From positions 103,776 through 167,775 of the forward strand of contig NZ_CAMYMD010000026.1 of NCBI RefSeq assembly GCF_947259555.1: 64,000 nucleotides of DNA, in the 5' to 3' direction. The position numbers and the translations under genes are program-made. Shown here piece after piece: positions 25,451-34,455 of the stretch. Under the pieces are notes generated by a model, which saw only the letters and a program-made list of their open reading frames with translations, had not been told where the DNA came from and made no database searches. Numbering within the stretch: position 1 is the first letter of the stretch; each line of letters opens with the position of its first letter. Origin of the DNA: an uncultured Roseovarius sp. (GTDB taxonomy: Bacteria > Pseudomonadota > Alphaproteobacteria > Rhodobacterales > Rhodobacteraceae).

Positions 25451-25777
25451 TCATGACATCCGCGCGGCACAGGACCGGCAAACCGGAGTTTCCGGCAGAA
25501 TGTCGAGGCGGTCGGCAGAAATCTGCTCGCCGCAGACGCTGCAAAGACCGAAGCTGCCCTGACGAATACGCTCCAGCGCAGCGCGAATGCGCGCAACCTC
25601 CTCTTGTCCGTGCTGCCCGAGAAGTTCCAGGACCTCATCACCTTCACCCTCGATGGCGGCCTCGTCCCAGTCCTTGGATTTGGGCGCGTCCAGCTCATCC
25701 TCAATGGCATGCAGCCGCTTGTCCAACTCTCCCAGCCGCCTCATGAGGACGGCGCGATAATTCCGCTCTTCCAGCAT
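25451..25777 (-). CDS. TraR/DksA family zinc-finger protein
   Basis: A 108-residue DksA-like protein: an N-terminal coiled coil (about 1-65) rich in Glu and Arg, then a C4 zinc finger made by CSVCG and CRSCAA near the C-terminus. DksA-type proteins enter the secondary channel of RNA polymerase and act with ppGpp; short forms like this have varied roles. The coiled-coil tip residues typical of DksA (DxxDxA) are not obvious here (the region reads EDELDAPKSKDWDEAAIEGEGDE). The ATG at 25777 has a GGAGG ribosome site. Confidence 0.85.
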   Translation of the reverse strand: MLEERNYRAVLMRRLGELDKRLHAIEDELDAPKSKDWDEAAIEGEGDEVLELLGQHGQEEVARIRAALERIRQGSFGLCSVCGEQISADRLDILPETPVCRSCAARMS

Positions 25778-25885
25778 GTCGATCCTCCATTTTGGACCCA
25801 AGGTAGCAGTAACGGTGTCCAGATGCCTTGATGCAGGTCAATAGCGGCCCATCGCCATGGACCCCCTACCCCATACAGCCCCGAA

Positions 25886-26959
25886 TCAGACCGGTTCCCG
25901 CATATCGGGCGGCGCGCTGTAGGTTGTGATCTCGGCGCGAGACGGCGAGGCATGGCTGTTGGTCACGTCCGGCGAGGGCGGGTCAATCGGGGCATCCAGC
26001 GGCGACACAGGAGAGACTGTCGACGGCGAAGGCACGGGACCATCTGCGCCTCGCGTATCGGCGCGCGCGCCATCAGGCAAAGGTCCGGCCCCGCCCGCGA
26101 TCAAACGCAGGGCCCGCCATCCATTCATCTGACCGAGTCGCGCCGTGGCCACCAAGTGCCCCTTGGGCCCCAAAAGTTCAGTCTCGCCAATCGCCTCGCG
26201 CGGAACCGGCACCAGATCACCGATCTTGAAGGCCCATACATCCCGCAGGGGAATACGAAGACGCGCCATCGCCGCGTCGAGAACCAATGGCGCATTGATC
26301 ACAACGTTGCCCAACCCGACCGGTCCATCACCCGCCACGGTTGCGTCATCTGTCGGTATGCGAGGCGAGATATCCACCGGCAGTAACACATCTAGGCGTC
26401 CAGTCTTGATCCCCGGTCCAAGATCGACATTGAGCCGCAGAACGTCGAATTCTGGGGCCAGTAGAAGCAAGGCGAGCGCTCGCGTATCCTCGACCATATC
26501 ACCAAAGCTGAAACCACGGGGCCGATACCCGGCAACCGCATCACGCATCTGCGCGTCAACTCCGGCAAGGACCGCATCTATCAGAGGCGCGACCATCGCC
26601 GCGTCCGTGCGCGTGGGCACGCGCGGACGGGCCACGCCGGGATGTACAGCGCCGGTTGTCTGAACCTCGATCAGCGCCGCCAGAAACTGAGTGTCGAGAC
26701 AGAGAGCCCCTCGAGCAGCGCCCGCGCCATCCAGCAAGACAAGCAAGCCCTGCTCGCTCAACGCGCCACTGATATCCGCCAAGCCAACGCGGGTCTGCTC
26801 GATCGTCACAACGGTCATCGCCAAATCAAAGAGCGCATCGGCCTCACGCGCCAGAGACAGGCGCAGTGCCTTGGCTGGCGTCATCTCACGCGACTCAAAG
26901 CCGTCGCGCGCCGCCTTTGCCTTGCGCTGAATGATCGAACTGTGATCCTGCGACCCCAT
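25886..26959 (-). CDS. FliM/FliN-family flagellar motor switch-like protein
   Basis: A 357-residue protein with a FliM-like middle domain and a C-terminal SpoA (FliN) domain around residues 230-290 (VVINAPLVLDAAMARLRIPL, KIGDLVPV). A Pro/Ser/Thr-rich tail of about 70 residues follows. The first 25 residues (SQDHSSIIQRKAKAARDGFE) differ from the CheY-binding motif of canonical FliM. FliM/FliN form the flagellar C-ring that sets rotation direction. No other flagellar gene is in the window, so this solitary copy may be a dispersed motor gene or a divergent homologue. Confidence 0.85.
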   Translation of the reverse strand: MGSQDHSSIIQRKAKAARDGFESREMTPAKALRLSLAREADALFDLAMTVVTIEQTRVGLADISGALSEQGLLVLLDGAGAARGALCLDTQFLAALIEVQTTGAVHPGVARPRVPTRTDAAMVAPLIDAVLAGVDAQMRDAVAGYRPRGFSFGDMVEDTRALALLLLAPEFDVLRLNVDLGPGIKTGRLDVLLPVDISPRIPTDDATVAGDGPVGLGNVVINAPLVLDAAMARLRIPLRDVWAFKIGDLVPVPREAIGETELLGPKGHLVATARLGQMNGWRALRLIAGGAGPLPDGARADTRGADGPVPSPSTVSPVSPLDAPIDPPSPDVTNSHASPSRAEITTYSAPPDMREPV

Positions 26960-27041
26960 GCGCCCGCCTTTGCCCCTTTCTGAAGCTCTCTGAGGGAGAG
27001 TAGCGGGCGTTTGGTTACGATTTCCTTTAGAGCTGGACGGC

Positions 27042-29726
27042 TTACTGTGCCGCCAGCCGCATCTCCAGAGGCAGGCTCACACGAAACGCCGCGCCTTTCT
27101 GACCGGGCAGATAACTGACCGAACCACCGAGCCGGGCCATGATCTCGCGGCAGATGGCAAGGCCCAGCCCCGCACCACCAGCTTTGGTCTCGCCGATGCG
27201 CGAGAATTTCTCGAAAATCACGGCCTGCTGCTTGGCCGGGATGCCTGAGCCGTTATCGGAAAAATCAAGCACCAGTTGCCCATCAGTGATCGTGGGGCGA
27301 ATCGTCAGGACGGGCGGTTGCCCGTCGCAATATTTGCGCGCATTGGCAATGAGGTTGATGAACACCTGCGCCAGCCGGTCGAGATCACTGGTCAGTTCCA
27401 CATCTTCGGCAAGGCGGTCGCGCACAACCCTGAGCGCGCCCCCCTGCACGCCCGCCGCACGCTCGGCCCGGTCCAGAAGGTCGTCCAGACGTCCGGTTTG
27501 CGTGTTCAGCACAACTTGACCGTTTTCCAGCACGCTCAAATCAAGCAAATCATCGAGAAGCCGCGTCAGGCGCACGGCCTCGTCGTGGATGATCGAGGCG
27601 TATTTGCTCTGCTCTTGCGCGCTCAGATCCCCAGTATCGCGCAGGATCTCGGAAAACGCGCGGATCGACGTCATCGGCGTGCGTAACTCATGGCTGATCT
27701 GGCTCAGAAAGCCGTCTTTTTGCACGGATATCTGCGTTAGTTTCTCATTCGCTTCGCGCAATTGCCGCGCGGTGCGTGCCAATTCCTGGCTCTTGGCCTC
27801 CAATTGACTTGAATATTCCATGATCTGCGCGGTCTCGTCGGCCACCGCCATCAGATCCTCGACCGAGACCGCCGCGCCACCGACGATCTGGCTGATCATC
27901 GCATGCGCCGTCGCCGCCCCCACTGACCCCGAGAGCACACGCTCCAGCTCTTGCAGGAAATCGGGGCTGGGTTCGGGCAGATAGCCCGCCACGCCTTGCC
28001 GCTGCGCGGCGGCGGCAAAGAGCGCCTGCGCCTCGCGCGCGCCCATTATGCGCTGCGACATGATCAGCAGGTCCTCGCTCTGCGCCATGCCCCCGGTCCA
28101 GCCGCCGGGCGTGCCGGAATGATCGAACACATTGACGAATTGCGCGCCCTGCAACCGCTCCAGCGGTTGTGGAAAGCTGAGCAGCGAGCCCGCCACGAAG
28201 ACACTGGTATTGATCAACATCGACCACATCACCGCATGCACGACCGGATCCATCCCCTCGGCCCCGAACAGCGCATAGGGGCGCAGCCATGTCAGCCCCC
28301 AGAGCCCGTGATCAAAGACCGATTGCGGCAGGATCAGCGAAGGGCCGAAACTGGGCAGGAACAGGCAATAGAGCCACACCGCCGCCCCGAGGCTCAGCCC
28401 CAGAAGCGCACCGGTCTTGGTGGCCCCGCGCCAGAACAGCCCCCCCATCAGCGCCGGCAGAAACTGCGCCACCCCGACAAAGGCGATGAGGCCGATCGCC
28501 GCCAGCGCCGTGCCACCGCCCGACAGCCGGAAATAGAGATACCCGAGGAACACCACCCCCGCGATGCTCAGCCGCCTTGCCAGCAGCGCCACGTTGCGCA
28601 CATCGCCCGAGACCATCGCCGCACCGCCCGAGAAATGCAGCCAAATGGGCATGACCACATGGTTCGACACCATGGTCGAGAGCGCGATGGCCGCGACGAT
28701 CACCATCGAGGTGGCGCTCGAGAACCCGCCCAGAAAGGACAGGATCGCCAGCCCGTCGCGCCCGTCCATCAGCGGTAGTGTCAGCACGAAGAGGTCAGGA
28801 TTGGCCCCCTCGGGCATCATGTCGAGCCCGACGGCGGCAATCGGGATTACAAACAGGCTCATCAGCATGAGATAGGCGGGAAAGGCCCATACGGCGGTGC
28901 GCAAATGATCCTCGTTCTCGTTCTCGACCACCATGACCTGAAACATCCGCGGCAGACACAAAAACGCCGCCCCCGACAGCATTGTCAACCCGACCCAGCG
29001 CGCGCTCGACACCTCAAAGCGCGCAATCTCCGACGCCTCGATCCTGTCGAGAGTGCCCGCAATGCCATCCGCCAACCCCCAGACCACGAACACCCCGACA
29101 GCGAGCAGCGCACAGAGCTTGACGACGGCCTCCATCGCGATGGCCATGACCACGCCGTGATGACGCTCGTTGGCATCGAGGTTGCGGGTACCGAAGAGGA
29201 TAGTGAACAGCGCCAGCCCCATCGCTACCCAGAGCGCGGTCGACTGCATGTCGGGCAAGGTGGTGGCCGCGAGATCAGTCTCGGCAAAGGCGGCAAAGGA
29301 CAGTGTCACTGATTGCAGTTGCAGCGCGATATAGGGCGTGGTGCCGATCACGGCGAGCACCGTCACCAGCACCGCCAGCAGGTTCGACTTGCCATAGCGC
29401 GATGAAATCAGGTCGGCGATCGAGGTGATGCGCTGACTGCGCCCGACCCGCACGAGGCGGCGCAGCGTCCACCACCAGCCGATCATCACCAGCGTCGGGC
29501 CGAGGTAGATCGTCACGAATTCCAGGCCCGAGCGCGCAGCAAACCCGACTGCGCCGTAAAACGTCCAGGCGGTGCAGTAGATCGACAGCGACAGCGTGTA
29601 GACAAGGGGCGAGGCCAGCCAGCTGCCCCGTCCTTGCGCCGCCGCACGATCCGCGCCAAAGGCCACCACGAAGAGCAGCACCACATAGAGCACGCAGACT
29701 AAAATGAGGACGTTGAGGATCGCCAT
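27042..29726 (-). CDS. hybrid SLC5-type transporter/sensor histidine kinase (CrbS-like)
   Basis: An 894-residue protein. The first ~480 residues are a sodium-solute symporter (SLC5) domain with about 13 hydrophobic segments (YCTAWTFYGAVGFAARSGLE). A STAC-like linker near 600-620 (FLQELERVLSGSVGAA) is followed by a coiled coil, a DHp helix with phospho-acceptor His679 (SQISHELRTPM) and an ATPase domain with N box (NLIANARKYC), G1 (FSDNGSGIP) and G2 (GAGLGLAICREIM). Relatives such as CrbS sense acetate and control acs. There is no receiver or PAS domain. Its start overlaps the stop of the small membrane protein, and a response regulator lies just upstream. Confidence 0.92.
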   Translation of the reverse strand: MAILNVLILVCVLYVVLLFVVAFGADRAAAQGRGSWLASPLVYTLSLSIYCTAWTFYGAVGFAARSGLEFVTIYLGPTLVMIGWWWTLRRLVRVGRSQRITSIADLISSRYGKSNLLAVLVTVLAVIGTTPYIALQLQSVTLSFAAFAETDLAATTLPDMQSTALWVAMGLALFTILFGTRNLDANERHHGVVMAIAMEAVVKLCALLAVGVFVVWGLADGIAGTLDRIEASEIARFEVSSARWVGLTMLSGAAFLCLPRMFQVMVVENENEDHLRTAVWAFPAYLMLMSLFVIPIAAVGLDMMPEGANPDLFVLTLPLMDGRDGLAILSFLGGFSSATSMVIVAAIALSTMVSNHVVMPIWLHFSGGAAMVSGDVRNVALLARRLSIAGVVFLGYLYFRLSGGGTALAAIGLIAFVGVAQFLPALMGGLFWRGATKTGALLGLSLGAAVWLYCLFLPSFGPSLILPQSVFDHGLWGLTWLRPYALFGAEGMDPVVHAVMWSMLINTSVFVAGSLLSFPQPLERLQGAQFVNVFDHSGTPGGWTGGMAQSEDLLIMSQRIMGAREAQALFAAAAQRQGVAGYLPEPSPDFLQELERVLSGSVGAATAHAMISQIVGGAAVSVEDLMAVADETAQIMEYSSQLEAKSQELARTARQLREANEKLTQISVQKDGFLSQISHELRTPMTSIRAFSEILRDTGDLSAQEQSKYASIIHDEAVRLTRLLDDLLDLSVLENGQVVLNTQTGRLDDLLDRAERAAGVQGGALRVVRDRLAEDVELTSDLDRLAQVFINLIANARKYCDGQPPVLTIRPTITDGQLVLDFSDNGSGIPAKQQAVIFEKFSRIGETKAGGAGLGLAICREIMARLGGSVSYLPGQKGAAFRVSLPLEMRLAAQ

Positions 29727-29998
29727 TAGCCCTCCTCGCCGTCCGTAAGATCCTCTTCAATGTCACTGGCACGCAGGTGGCGCGAGATCACGCCCGATAT
29801 CGCCACCAATACGGCCCAAAGGCCAAAAACATAGAACATGGCTTCCGCCGTGCCGAGAGCGCGAGCGCCGCCCTTCCACAAAAGGGGAACGCAAAACAGA
29901 ACGCCCCCAAGCACTGGCAAGAGCCGCGCACCATCGGCGAGACGGCGACGCCGATAGGTACGCCGCGCCAGAAAGACCGGGCCGCGCTCGGGGTTCAT
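29726..29998 (-). CDS. small membrane protein between the response regulator and kinase genes
   Basis: A 90-residue protein with a basic N-terminus (ARRTYRRRRLADGARLL), two hydrophobic segments (about 24-45 and 53-72) and an acidic tail (DIEEDLTDGEEG). It overlaps the kinase gene by one base (TAATG) and the response regulator gene by four (ATGA), so the three are co-translated. Small two-helix proteins often accompany SLC5-type transporters, so it may be an accessory subunit of the sensor's transporter domain. No named family is recognised. Confidence 0.82.
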   Translation of the reverse strand: MNPERGPVFLARRTYRRRRLADGARLLPVLGGVLFCVPLLWKGGARALGTAEAMFYVFGLWAVLVAISGVISRHLRASDIEEDLTDGEEG

Positions 29999-30363
29999 GC
30001 CCCCACCAGATCACGCACCGCCGCCAGAACGTCGGCATTGGAGAACGGCTTGGTCATGTATTGGCTGGCGCCTGCGCGTTCGGCCATCTCGCGATCCTTC
30101 GTCTGGCCGCGAGCCGTCAGCATCAGCACGGGTGTCGCCGCGAAATCCGCATCCACCCGGATTTCAGCGAGGATATCGAAACCGCTCTTGCCCGGCAGCA
30201 TGACGTCCAGAATGATAAGGTCAGGTTCGCGCAGACGCACCGCCTCCATCGCATCATGCCCGTTGGAATGGGTCTTCACGTCCCAGCCATCCCGCGACAG
30301 GATAAAACTCACCGCCTCGATTATATTCGGCTCATCTTCGATCAGCAGAACCTTTTTCCCCAT
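29995..30363 (-). CDS. single-domain response regulator
   Basis: A 121-residue receiver domain without an output domain. The phospho-acceptor is Asp53 in LIILDVMLPG, the acidic pocket is Glu9/Asp10/Glu11 (IEDEP) and the conserved Lys is Lys105 (MTKPF). The ATG at 30363 with a GGAGG-like site is preferred over upstream codons. In the CrbS system the partner CrbR has a DNA-binding domain, which is missing here, so the signal must pass to another protein. It lies 72 bases downstream of the ScfR-type regulator gene on the same strand. Confidence 0.93.
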   Translation of the reverse strand: MGKKVLLIEDEPNIIEAVSFILSRDGWDVKTHSNGHDAMEAVRLREPDLIILDVMLPGKSGFDILAEIRVDADFAATPVLMLTARGQTKDREMAERAGASQYMTKPFSNADVLAAVRDLVGA

Positions 30364-30435
30364 GCAACCGGCCTCCCCTCCGATGCGTGCGTCGCTAGAC
30401 GCCCCGCGCAACTATTCCCAATCTCACGGCCCAAG

Positions 30436-31746
30436 TCAAAAGCCCTCTGCGATGATTGACGGCTCACGCCGTGCCACGCAGTCCTTAATGGGGCAAATCC
30501 GGCAACTCACACCCAACTCTCGCACCTTGCCAGCCGTCTCTCCCGGATCGGGTAAGAGCAACATATGCGCCAAGGTCAACGGAGGATGCTCAAAGCTGAC
30601 GGGCCCTGTGGGAACGGCAACGGCAAACGCCTCCACGACCTCGCCGCCGCGTCCAGCCTGGCGCAAACGTAGCCGTGTCGGGCGCTGTGGCTGGCCAAGA
30701 ACCTGGAAAAGCGGCCAGAGCGCGCAGGCGCCCGCGATACGCGGCATCGCGAACCCGTCTAACGGCTTGCGCAACAGGAATGTGCCCGAGGTGTCGCAAA
30801 CCACCAGACCGACTGGTCCAACCTCAGCCTCCGGCAAGGTCGCGAGCCGCCGAAAAACGCACGCCATGTCGGCCCCGGTCGCCTCAGCCAACTCTGCCGG
30901 CTTCAACCCGATGGCCTCGATATGTGACAAGAATGCACGTTTAGGAAGCGCGCGGGCATCGTCAAGATATCGCGAGAGAACATCACGGGTAAGGCTCTGG
31001 GCCGGACTGGACATGCCCTGCGCGGCAGCCGCTTCCACGAGCCGCGCTACATCGCGTGGCCCCGCCATATCGCGCTCCAGCTCTGCCACATGATGCTCAC
31101 GTGCCGCGAGATAGGCGTGCATTTCATCCTGAGGCGACTGCACTTCGGCCTCTTTGTTGGGCGCCGCTTCGAGATAACGCACAAGCGCCTGAGCGCCCTC
31201 AGTCAACCGGGCACTGTCTTCATTGATGTTGCGGTGAAAGCGCGCCTGCCATTCCGGTTCCAGCGATTCGGTTTCTACAAGAATCGACGATGTGGAACGA
31301 ATCGCAGTCACGGACGAAATCACCTCGTGAAGCGAATCGGCCAGAAAGGGATCATGCGCAAGCCGGTCCGTGAGGGTCTCGATGGTACGCTCAAGGGCCT
31401 GGTTGCGGCGACAGAGCTCATTCAAAAGGCTCGCCCAGCCGGGAAAACGCCCCGCAAACTCCTCGATCCTGCTGAGTTCCGGGCCTTCGCCGTCAGGCTC
31501 GCCCGCCGCCTCGCGCAGCCCGGCAAGCAAGGTGGCCTCCGCACCGTCAGAGAGAAGCGACGGCTCTACATCCAGCACTTCAGCCAGTTTCAACAGGGTC
31601 TTGCCACCGATTCTACGGTGGTTGTGTTCGATCAAATTCAGGTAAGAGGGCGATATTCCGGCCTGTCGCGCAAGATCGGACTGCCTGATTCCGCTCAACA
31701 CCCGACGTTCACGTATGCGGGTACCGATCATGAGCCGATTCGGCAT
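30436..31746 (-). CDS. ScfR-like XRE-family short-chain acyl regulator
   Basis: A 436-residue regulator. An N-terminal helix-turn-helix of the XRE/Cro type spans about residues 8-62 (SDLARQAGISPSYLNLIEHN). A long helical middle region and a C-terminal ligand-binding domain follow, ending in a cysteine cluster CRICPIKDC near 420 that is typical of the short-chain fatty acyl-CoA regulator (RamB/ScfR) family. It is divergent from the ABC importer-acs genes and is the first gene of the regulatory cluster. The ATG at 31746 with an AAGGGA site is chosen over a GTG at 31764. The M78-like segment seen in the second ScfR of this window is not evident. Confidence 0.85.
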   Translation of the reverse strand: MPNRLMIGTRIRERRVLSGIRQSDLARQAGISPSYLNLIEHNHRRIGGKTLLKLAEVLDVEPSLLSDGAEATLLAGLREAAGEPDGEGPELSRIEEFAGRFPGWASLLNELCRRNQALERTIETLTDRLAHDPFLADSLHEVISSVTAIRSTSSILVETESLEPEWQARFHRNINEDSARLTEGAQALVRYLEAAPNKEAEVQSPQDEMHAYLAAREHHVAELERDMAGPRDVARLVEAAAAQGMSSPAQSLTRDVLSRYLDDARALPKRAFLSHIEAIGLKPAELAEATGADMACVFRRLATLPEAEVGPVGLVVCDTSGTFLLRKPLDGFAMPRIAGACALWPLFQVLGQPQRPTRLRLRQAGRGGEVVEAFAVAVPTGPVSFEHPPLTLAHMLLLPDPGETAGKVRELGVSCRICPIKDCVARREPSIIAEGF

Positions 31747-31965
31747 TAGAAATTTCCCTTTCACTCGTTGATCTTGCTGCGCCTGCGCGAGAATTTTTTT
31801 ACAACGTACGCGCCCATTCTGTCTATAAGTTTACAAAAAAATTGTTCTGGAAAAAGCAGTTGTTGCGTAATTTTCTAGGCCTCCCTCATACTTGAACTGC
31901 ACGGTTGTGCGCAGGGGAGGCGCAAGAGGAGGCCCTTCCCGCGATTTTCATAATGGGAGGAATCC
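31747..31965. promoter_or_regulatory. divergent control region between scfR-like gene and ABC importer
   Basis: A 219-base AT-rich region serves both directions. It contains TTTACAAC around 31796-31803 and a TTTACAAAAAAATTGTT segment at 31830-31846, in which ACAA and TTGT form a short inverted repeat. TTACAA boxes also occur before the second ScfR gene. A possible sigma-70 promoter for the importer is TTGCGT (31863-31868) with CATACT (31887-31892), 18 bases apart. A good ribosome site (GGGAGGA) precedes the importer ATG. Regulator binding is inferred. Confidence 0.5.
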
Positions 31966-33312
31966 ATGTCCAAATCGAACCTGACGCGTCGGGGTCTGAT
32001 CAAGACCAGCGCCATCGCCGGGGCCGGCGTCGCGCTGCCGACGATCTTCACCGCATCCAGCGCCGCGGCCTTCACCAACGAGCCCACCGGCGGCTCGGTG
32101 ACGCTCGGCTTCAACGTGCCGCAGACCGGACCCTACGCCGATGAGGGCGCGGACGAGCTTCGCGCGTACGAGCTTGCGGTCGAGCACCTCAACGGTGGCG
32201 GCGACGGCGGCATGATGAACACCTTCAGCTCCAAGGCGCTGCAAGGCAACGGCATCATGGGCAAGAAGGTCGAGTATGTGACCGGCGACACCCAGACCAA
32301 ATCCGACGCCGCGCGCGCATCGGCCAAGTCGATGATCGAAAAAGACGGCGCGATCATGATCACCGGCGGCTCGTCCTCGGGCGTGGCTGTAGCCGTGCAG
32401 GGCCTCTGCCAAGAGGCGGGCGTGATCTTCATGGCGGGTCTGACGCACTCCAACGACACCACCGGCAAGGACAAGAAGGCCAACGGCTTCCGCCACTTCT
32501 TCAACGCCTACATGTCAGGTGCCGCTCTGGCTCCGGTGCTCCAGAGCCTCTACGGCTCGGACCGCAAGGCCTATCACCTGACCGCCGACTACACTTGGGG
32601 CTGGACACAGGAAGAATCGATCGTCGCCTCGACCGAGGCCTTGGGCTGGGAGACCGTCAACACGGTCAAGACCCCGCTCGCCGCGACCGACTTCTCGTCC
32701 TACATCGCGCCGGTTCTCAACTCGGGTGCCGATGTTCTGGTCCTGAACCACTACGGCGGGAACATGGTCAACTCGCTGACCAACGCCGTGCAGTTCGGCC
32801 TGCGCGAAAAAGAAGTCAACGGCAAGAACTTCGAGATCGTCGTGCCGCTTTACTCGCGCCTGATGGCACGTGGTGCGGGCGAGAACGTGAAGGGCATTCA
32901 CGGCTCGACAAACTGGCACTGGTCGCTGACCGACGATGCCTCCAAGGCGTTCGTCAAATCCTTCGGCGAAAAATATGGCTTCCCGCCCTCTCAGGCGGCG
33001 CATACCTGCTATTGCCAGACCCTGCTCTATGCGGATGCCGTCACCCGTGCGGGCAGCTTCAACCCCTGCGCCGTGGGCGAAGCGCTCGAAGGCTTCGAGT
33101 TCGACGGTCTGGGCAACGGCAAGACGCTCTATCGTGCCGAAGACCACCAGTGCTTCAAGGACGTGCTCGTTGTGCGCGGGAAAGAGAACCCGACCAGCGA
33201 ATTCGACCTCCTCGAAGTGGTCGAGGTCACACCCGCCGCACAGGTCACCTACGAACCCGATCACCCGATGTTCGCCGGCGGCGAGCTTGGGGCCTGCAAC
33301 CCGGGCGCGTGA
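31966..33312 (+). CDS. branched-chain amino acid-type ABC transporter substrate-binding protein, Tat-exported
   Basis: A 448-residue periplasmic receptor of the LivK/urea-binding type. The N-terminus has a twin-arginine motif (LTRRGLIKT, residues 6-14) and a signal region ending near ASSAAAF. Two-lobed Peripla_BP_6 features are visible: TLGFNVPQTGPYADEG, LAVEHLNGGG and MITGGSSSG. Six cysteines occur in the mature protein, including CYC near residue 347. It heads an operon of two permeases and two ATPases followed by acs, which suggests a small carboxylate or amide ligand rather than an amino acid. The ligand cannot be read from sequence. Confidence 0.88.
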   Translation: MSKSNLTRRGLIKTSAIAGAGVALPTIFTASSAAAFTNEPTGGSVTLGFNVPQTGPYADEGADELRAYELAVEHLNGGGDGGMMNTFSSKALQGNGIMGKKVEYVTGDTQTKSDAARASAKSMIEKDGAIMITGGSSSGVAVAVQGLCQEAGVIFMAGLTHSNDTTGKDKKANGFRHFFNAYMSGAALAPVLQSLYGSDRKAYHLTADYTWGWTQEESIVASTEALGWETVNTVKTPLAATDFSSYIAPVLNSGADVLVLNHYGGNMVNSLTNAVQFGLREKEVNGKNFEIVVPLYSRLMARGAGENVKGIHGSTNWHWSLTDDASKAFVKSFGEKYGFPPSQAAHTCYCQTLLYADAVTRAGSFNPCAVGEALEGFEFDGLGNGKTLYRAEDHQCFKDVLVVRGKENPTSEFDLLEVVEVTPAAQVTYEPDHPMFAGGELGACNPGA

Positions 33313-33419
33313 CCTGACGTGACTGACCGGTCGCGCGCACGCCGCGCGCGGCCGCTTCCCCTGGCGGTTCGCTTTCGCACAAGAAGACCAGCATCGCCTC
33401 TAACCCATGGGTGGGAACA

Positions 33420-34451
33420 ATGGACGCAATCATTCTTCAAATTCTCAACGGGCTCGACAAGGGCTCGGCCTATGCGCTCATCGCGCTTGGCCTGACGCTG
33501 ATTTTCGGCACGCTCGGGGTCGTCAATTTCGCCCATGGCGCACTGTTCATGATCGGCGCGTTCTGCGCCGTCACGCTGTCTCGTATCCTCAACCTCAGCT
33601 ACGAGACGATCGACCCGAACAAGACCGACTTTCTCGGCAACCCCGCCAAGGTCAAGACCACCTATGTCGAGGACTGGCTCGGTCCCGATATGGGCGGCGC
33701 GATCATAGACTGGGCGGTGCCGCTCGCGATCCTGTTCTCGATCCCGGTCATGGTCGCCATCGGCTTTGTCATGGAACGCGGGCTGATCAAGCATTTCTAC
33801 AAGCGTCCGCATGCCGACCAGATCCTCGTGACCTTTGGTCTTGCCATCGTGTTGCAGGAGATCATCAAGTATTTCTACGGGGCCAACCCGATCCCCACCG
33901 GCGCGCCCGACGTGTTCCGCGGCTCGTTCGATTTCGGGGTGATGCTGGGCTTTGATCCCAATGCGATCATCTACCCCTACTGGCGTCTGGTCTATTTCGC
34001 CTTCGCCGCCGTGATCATCGGCGGGGTGTTCGCCTTCCTGCAATTCACTACCTTCGGGATGGTTGTCCGCGCCGGCATGGCCGACCGCGAAACGGTGCAG
34101 CTTCTGGGCATCAACATCGACAAACGCTTCACCATCATGTTCGGCATCGCCGCCGCCGTGGCCGGGCTCGCCGGGGTGATGTACGCACCGATCAACTCGC
34201 CGAATTATCACATGGGCATGGATTTCCTGGTGCTGAGCTTCGTCGTCGTGGTGGTCGGCGGCATGGGCTCGCTGCCGGGCGCAGTGCTTGCGGGCTTCCT
34301 TTTGGGTGTGCTCGAAAGCTTTGCCTCGATGAACGAAATCAAGTCGATTCTCCCCGGTATCGACCAGATCATCATCTATCTTGTGGCCATCATCATTCTG
34401 CTGACCCGTCCGCGGGGCCTGATGGGCCGTAAAGGCGTGATGGAGGAATAA
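33420..34451 (+). CDS. branched-chain amino acid-type ABC transporter permease, LivH-like
   Basis: A 343-residue inner-membrane permease with about eight hydrophobic segments. Landmarks are [50 protein letters not shown], and [17 protein letters not shown] near the C-terminus. It is longer than typical LivH because of an extra periplasmic segment around residues 60-95 ([18 protein letters not shown]). The ATG at 33420 has a GGTGGGA site; a GTG at 33411 would add three residues. It lies 107 bases after the receptor gene. Confidence 0.9.
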   Translation: MDAIILQILNGLDKGSAYALIALGLTLIFGTLGVVNFAHGALFMIGAFCAVTLSRILNLSYETIDPNKTDFLGNPAKVKTTYVEDWLGPDMGGAIIDWAVPLAILFSIPVMVAIGFVMERGLIKHFYKRPHADQILVTFGLAIVLQEIIKYFYGANPIPTGAPDVFRGSFDFGVMLGFDPNAIIYPYWRLVYFAFAAVIIGGVFAFLQFTTFGMVVRAGMADRETVQLLGINIDKRFTIMFGIAAAVAGLAGVMYAPINSPNYHMGMDFLVLSFVVVVVGGMGSLPGAVLAGFLLGVLESFASMNEIKSILPGIDQIIIYLVAIIILLTRPRGLMGRKGVMEE

Positions 34452-34455
34452 GACA

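Noticed and set aside
32595..33317. overlapping plus-strand frame inside the ABC receptor gene
   Set aside because: The frame is out of phase with a receptor that has a clear Tat signal and family motifs. It has no ribosome site.
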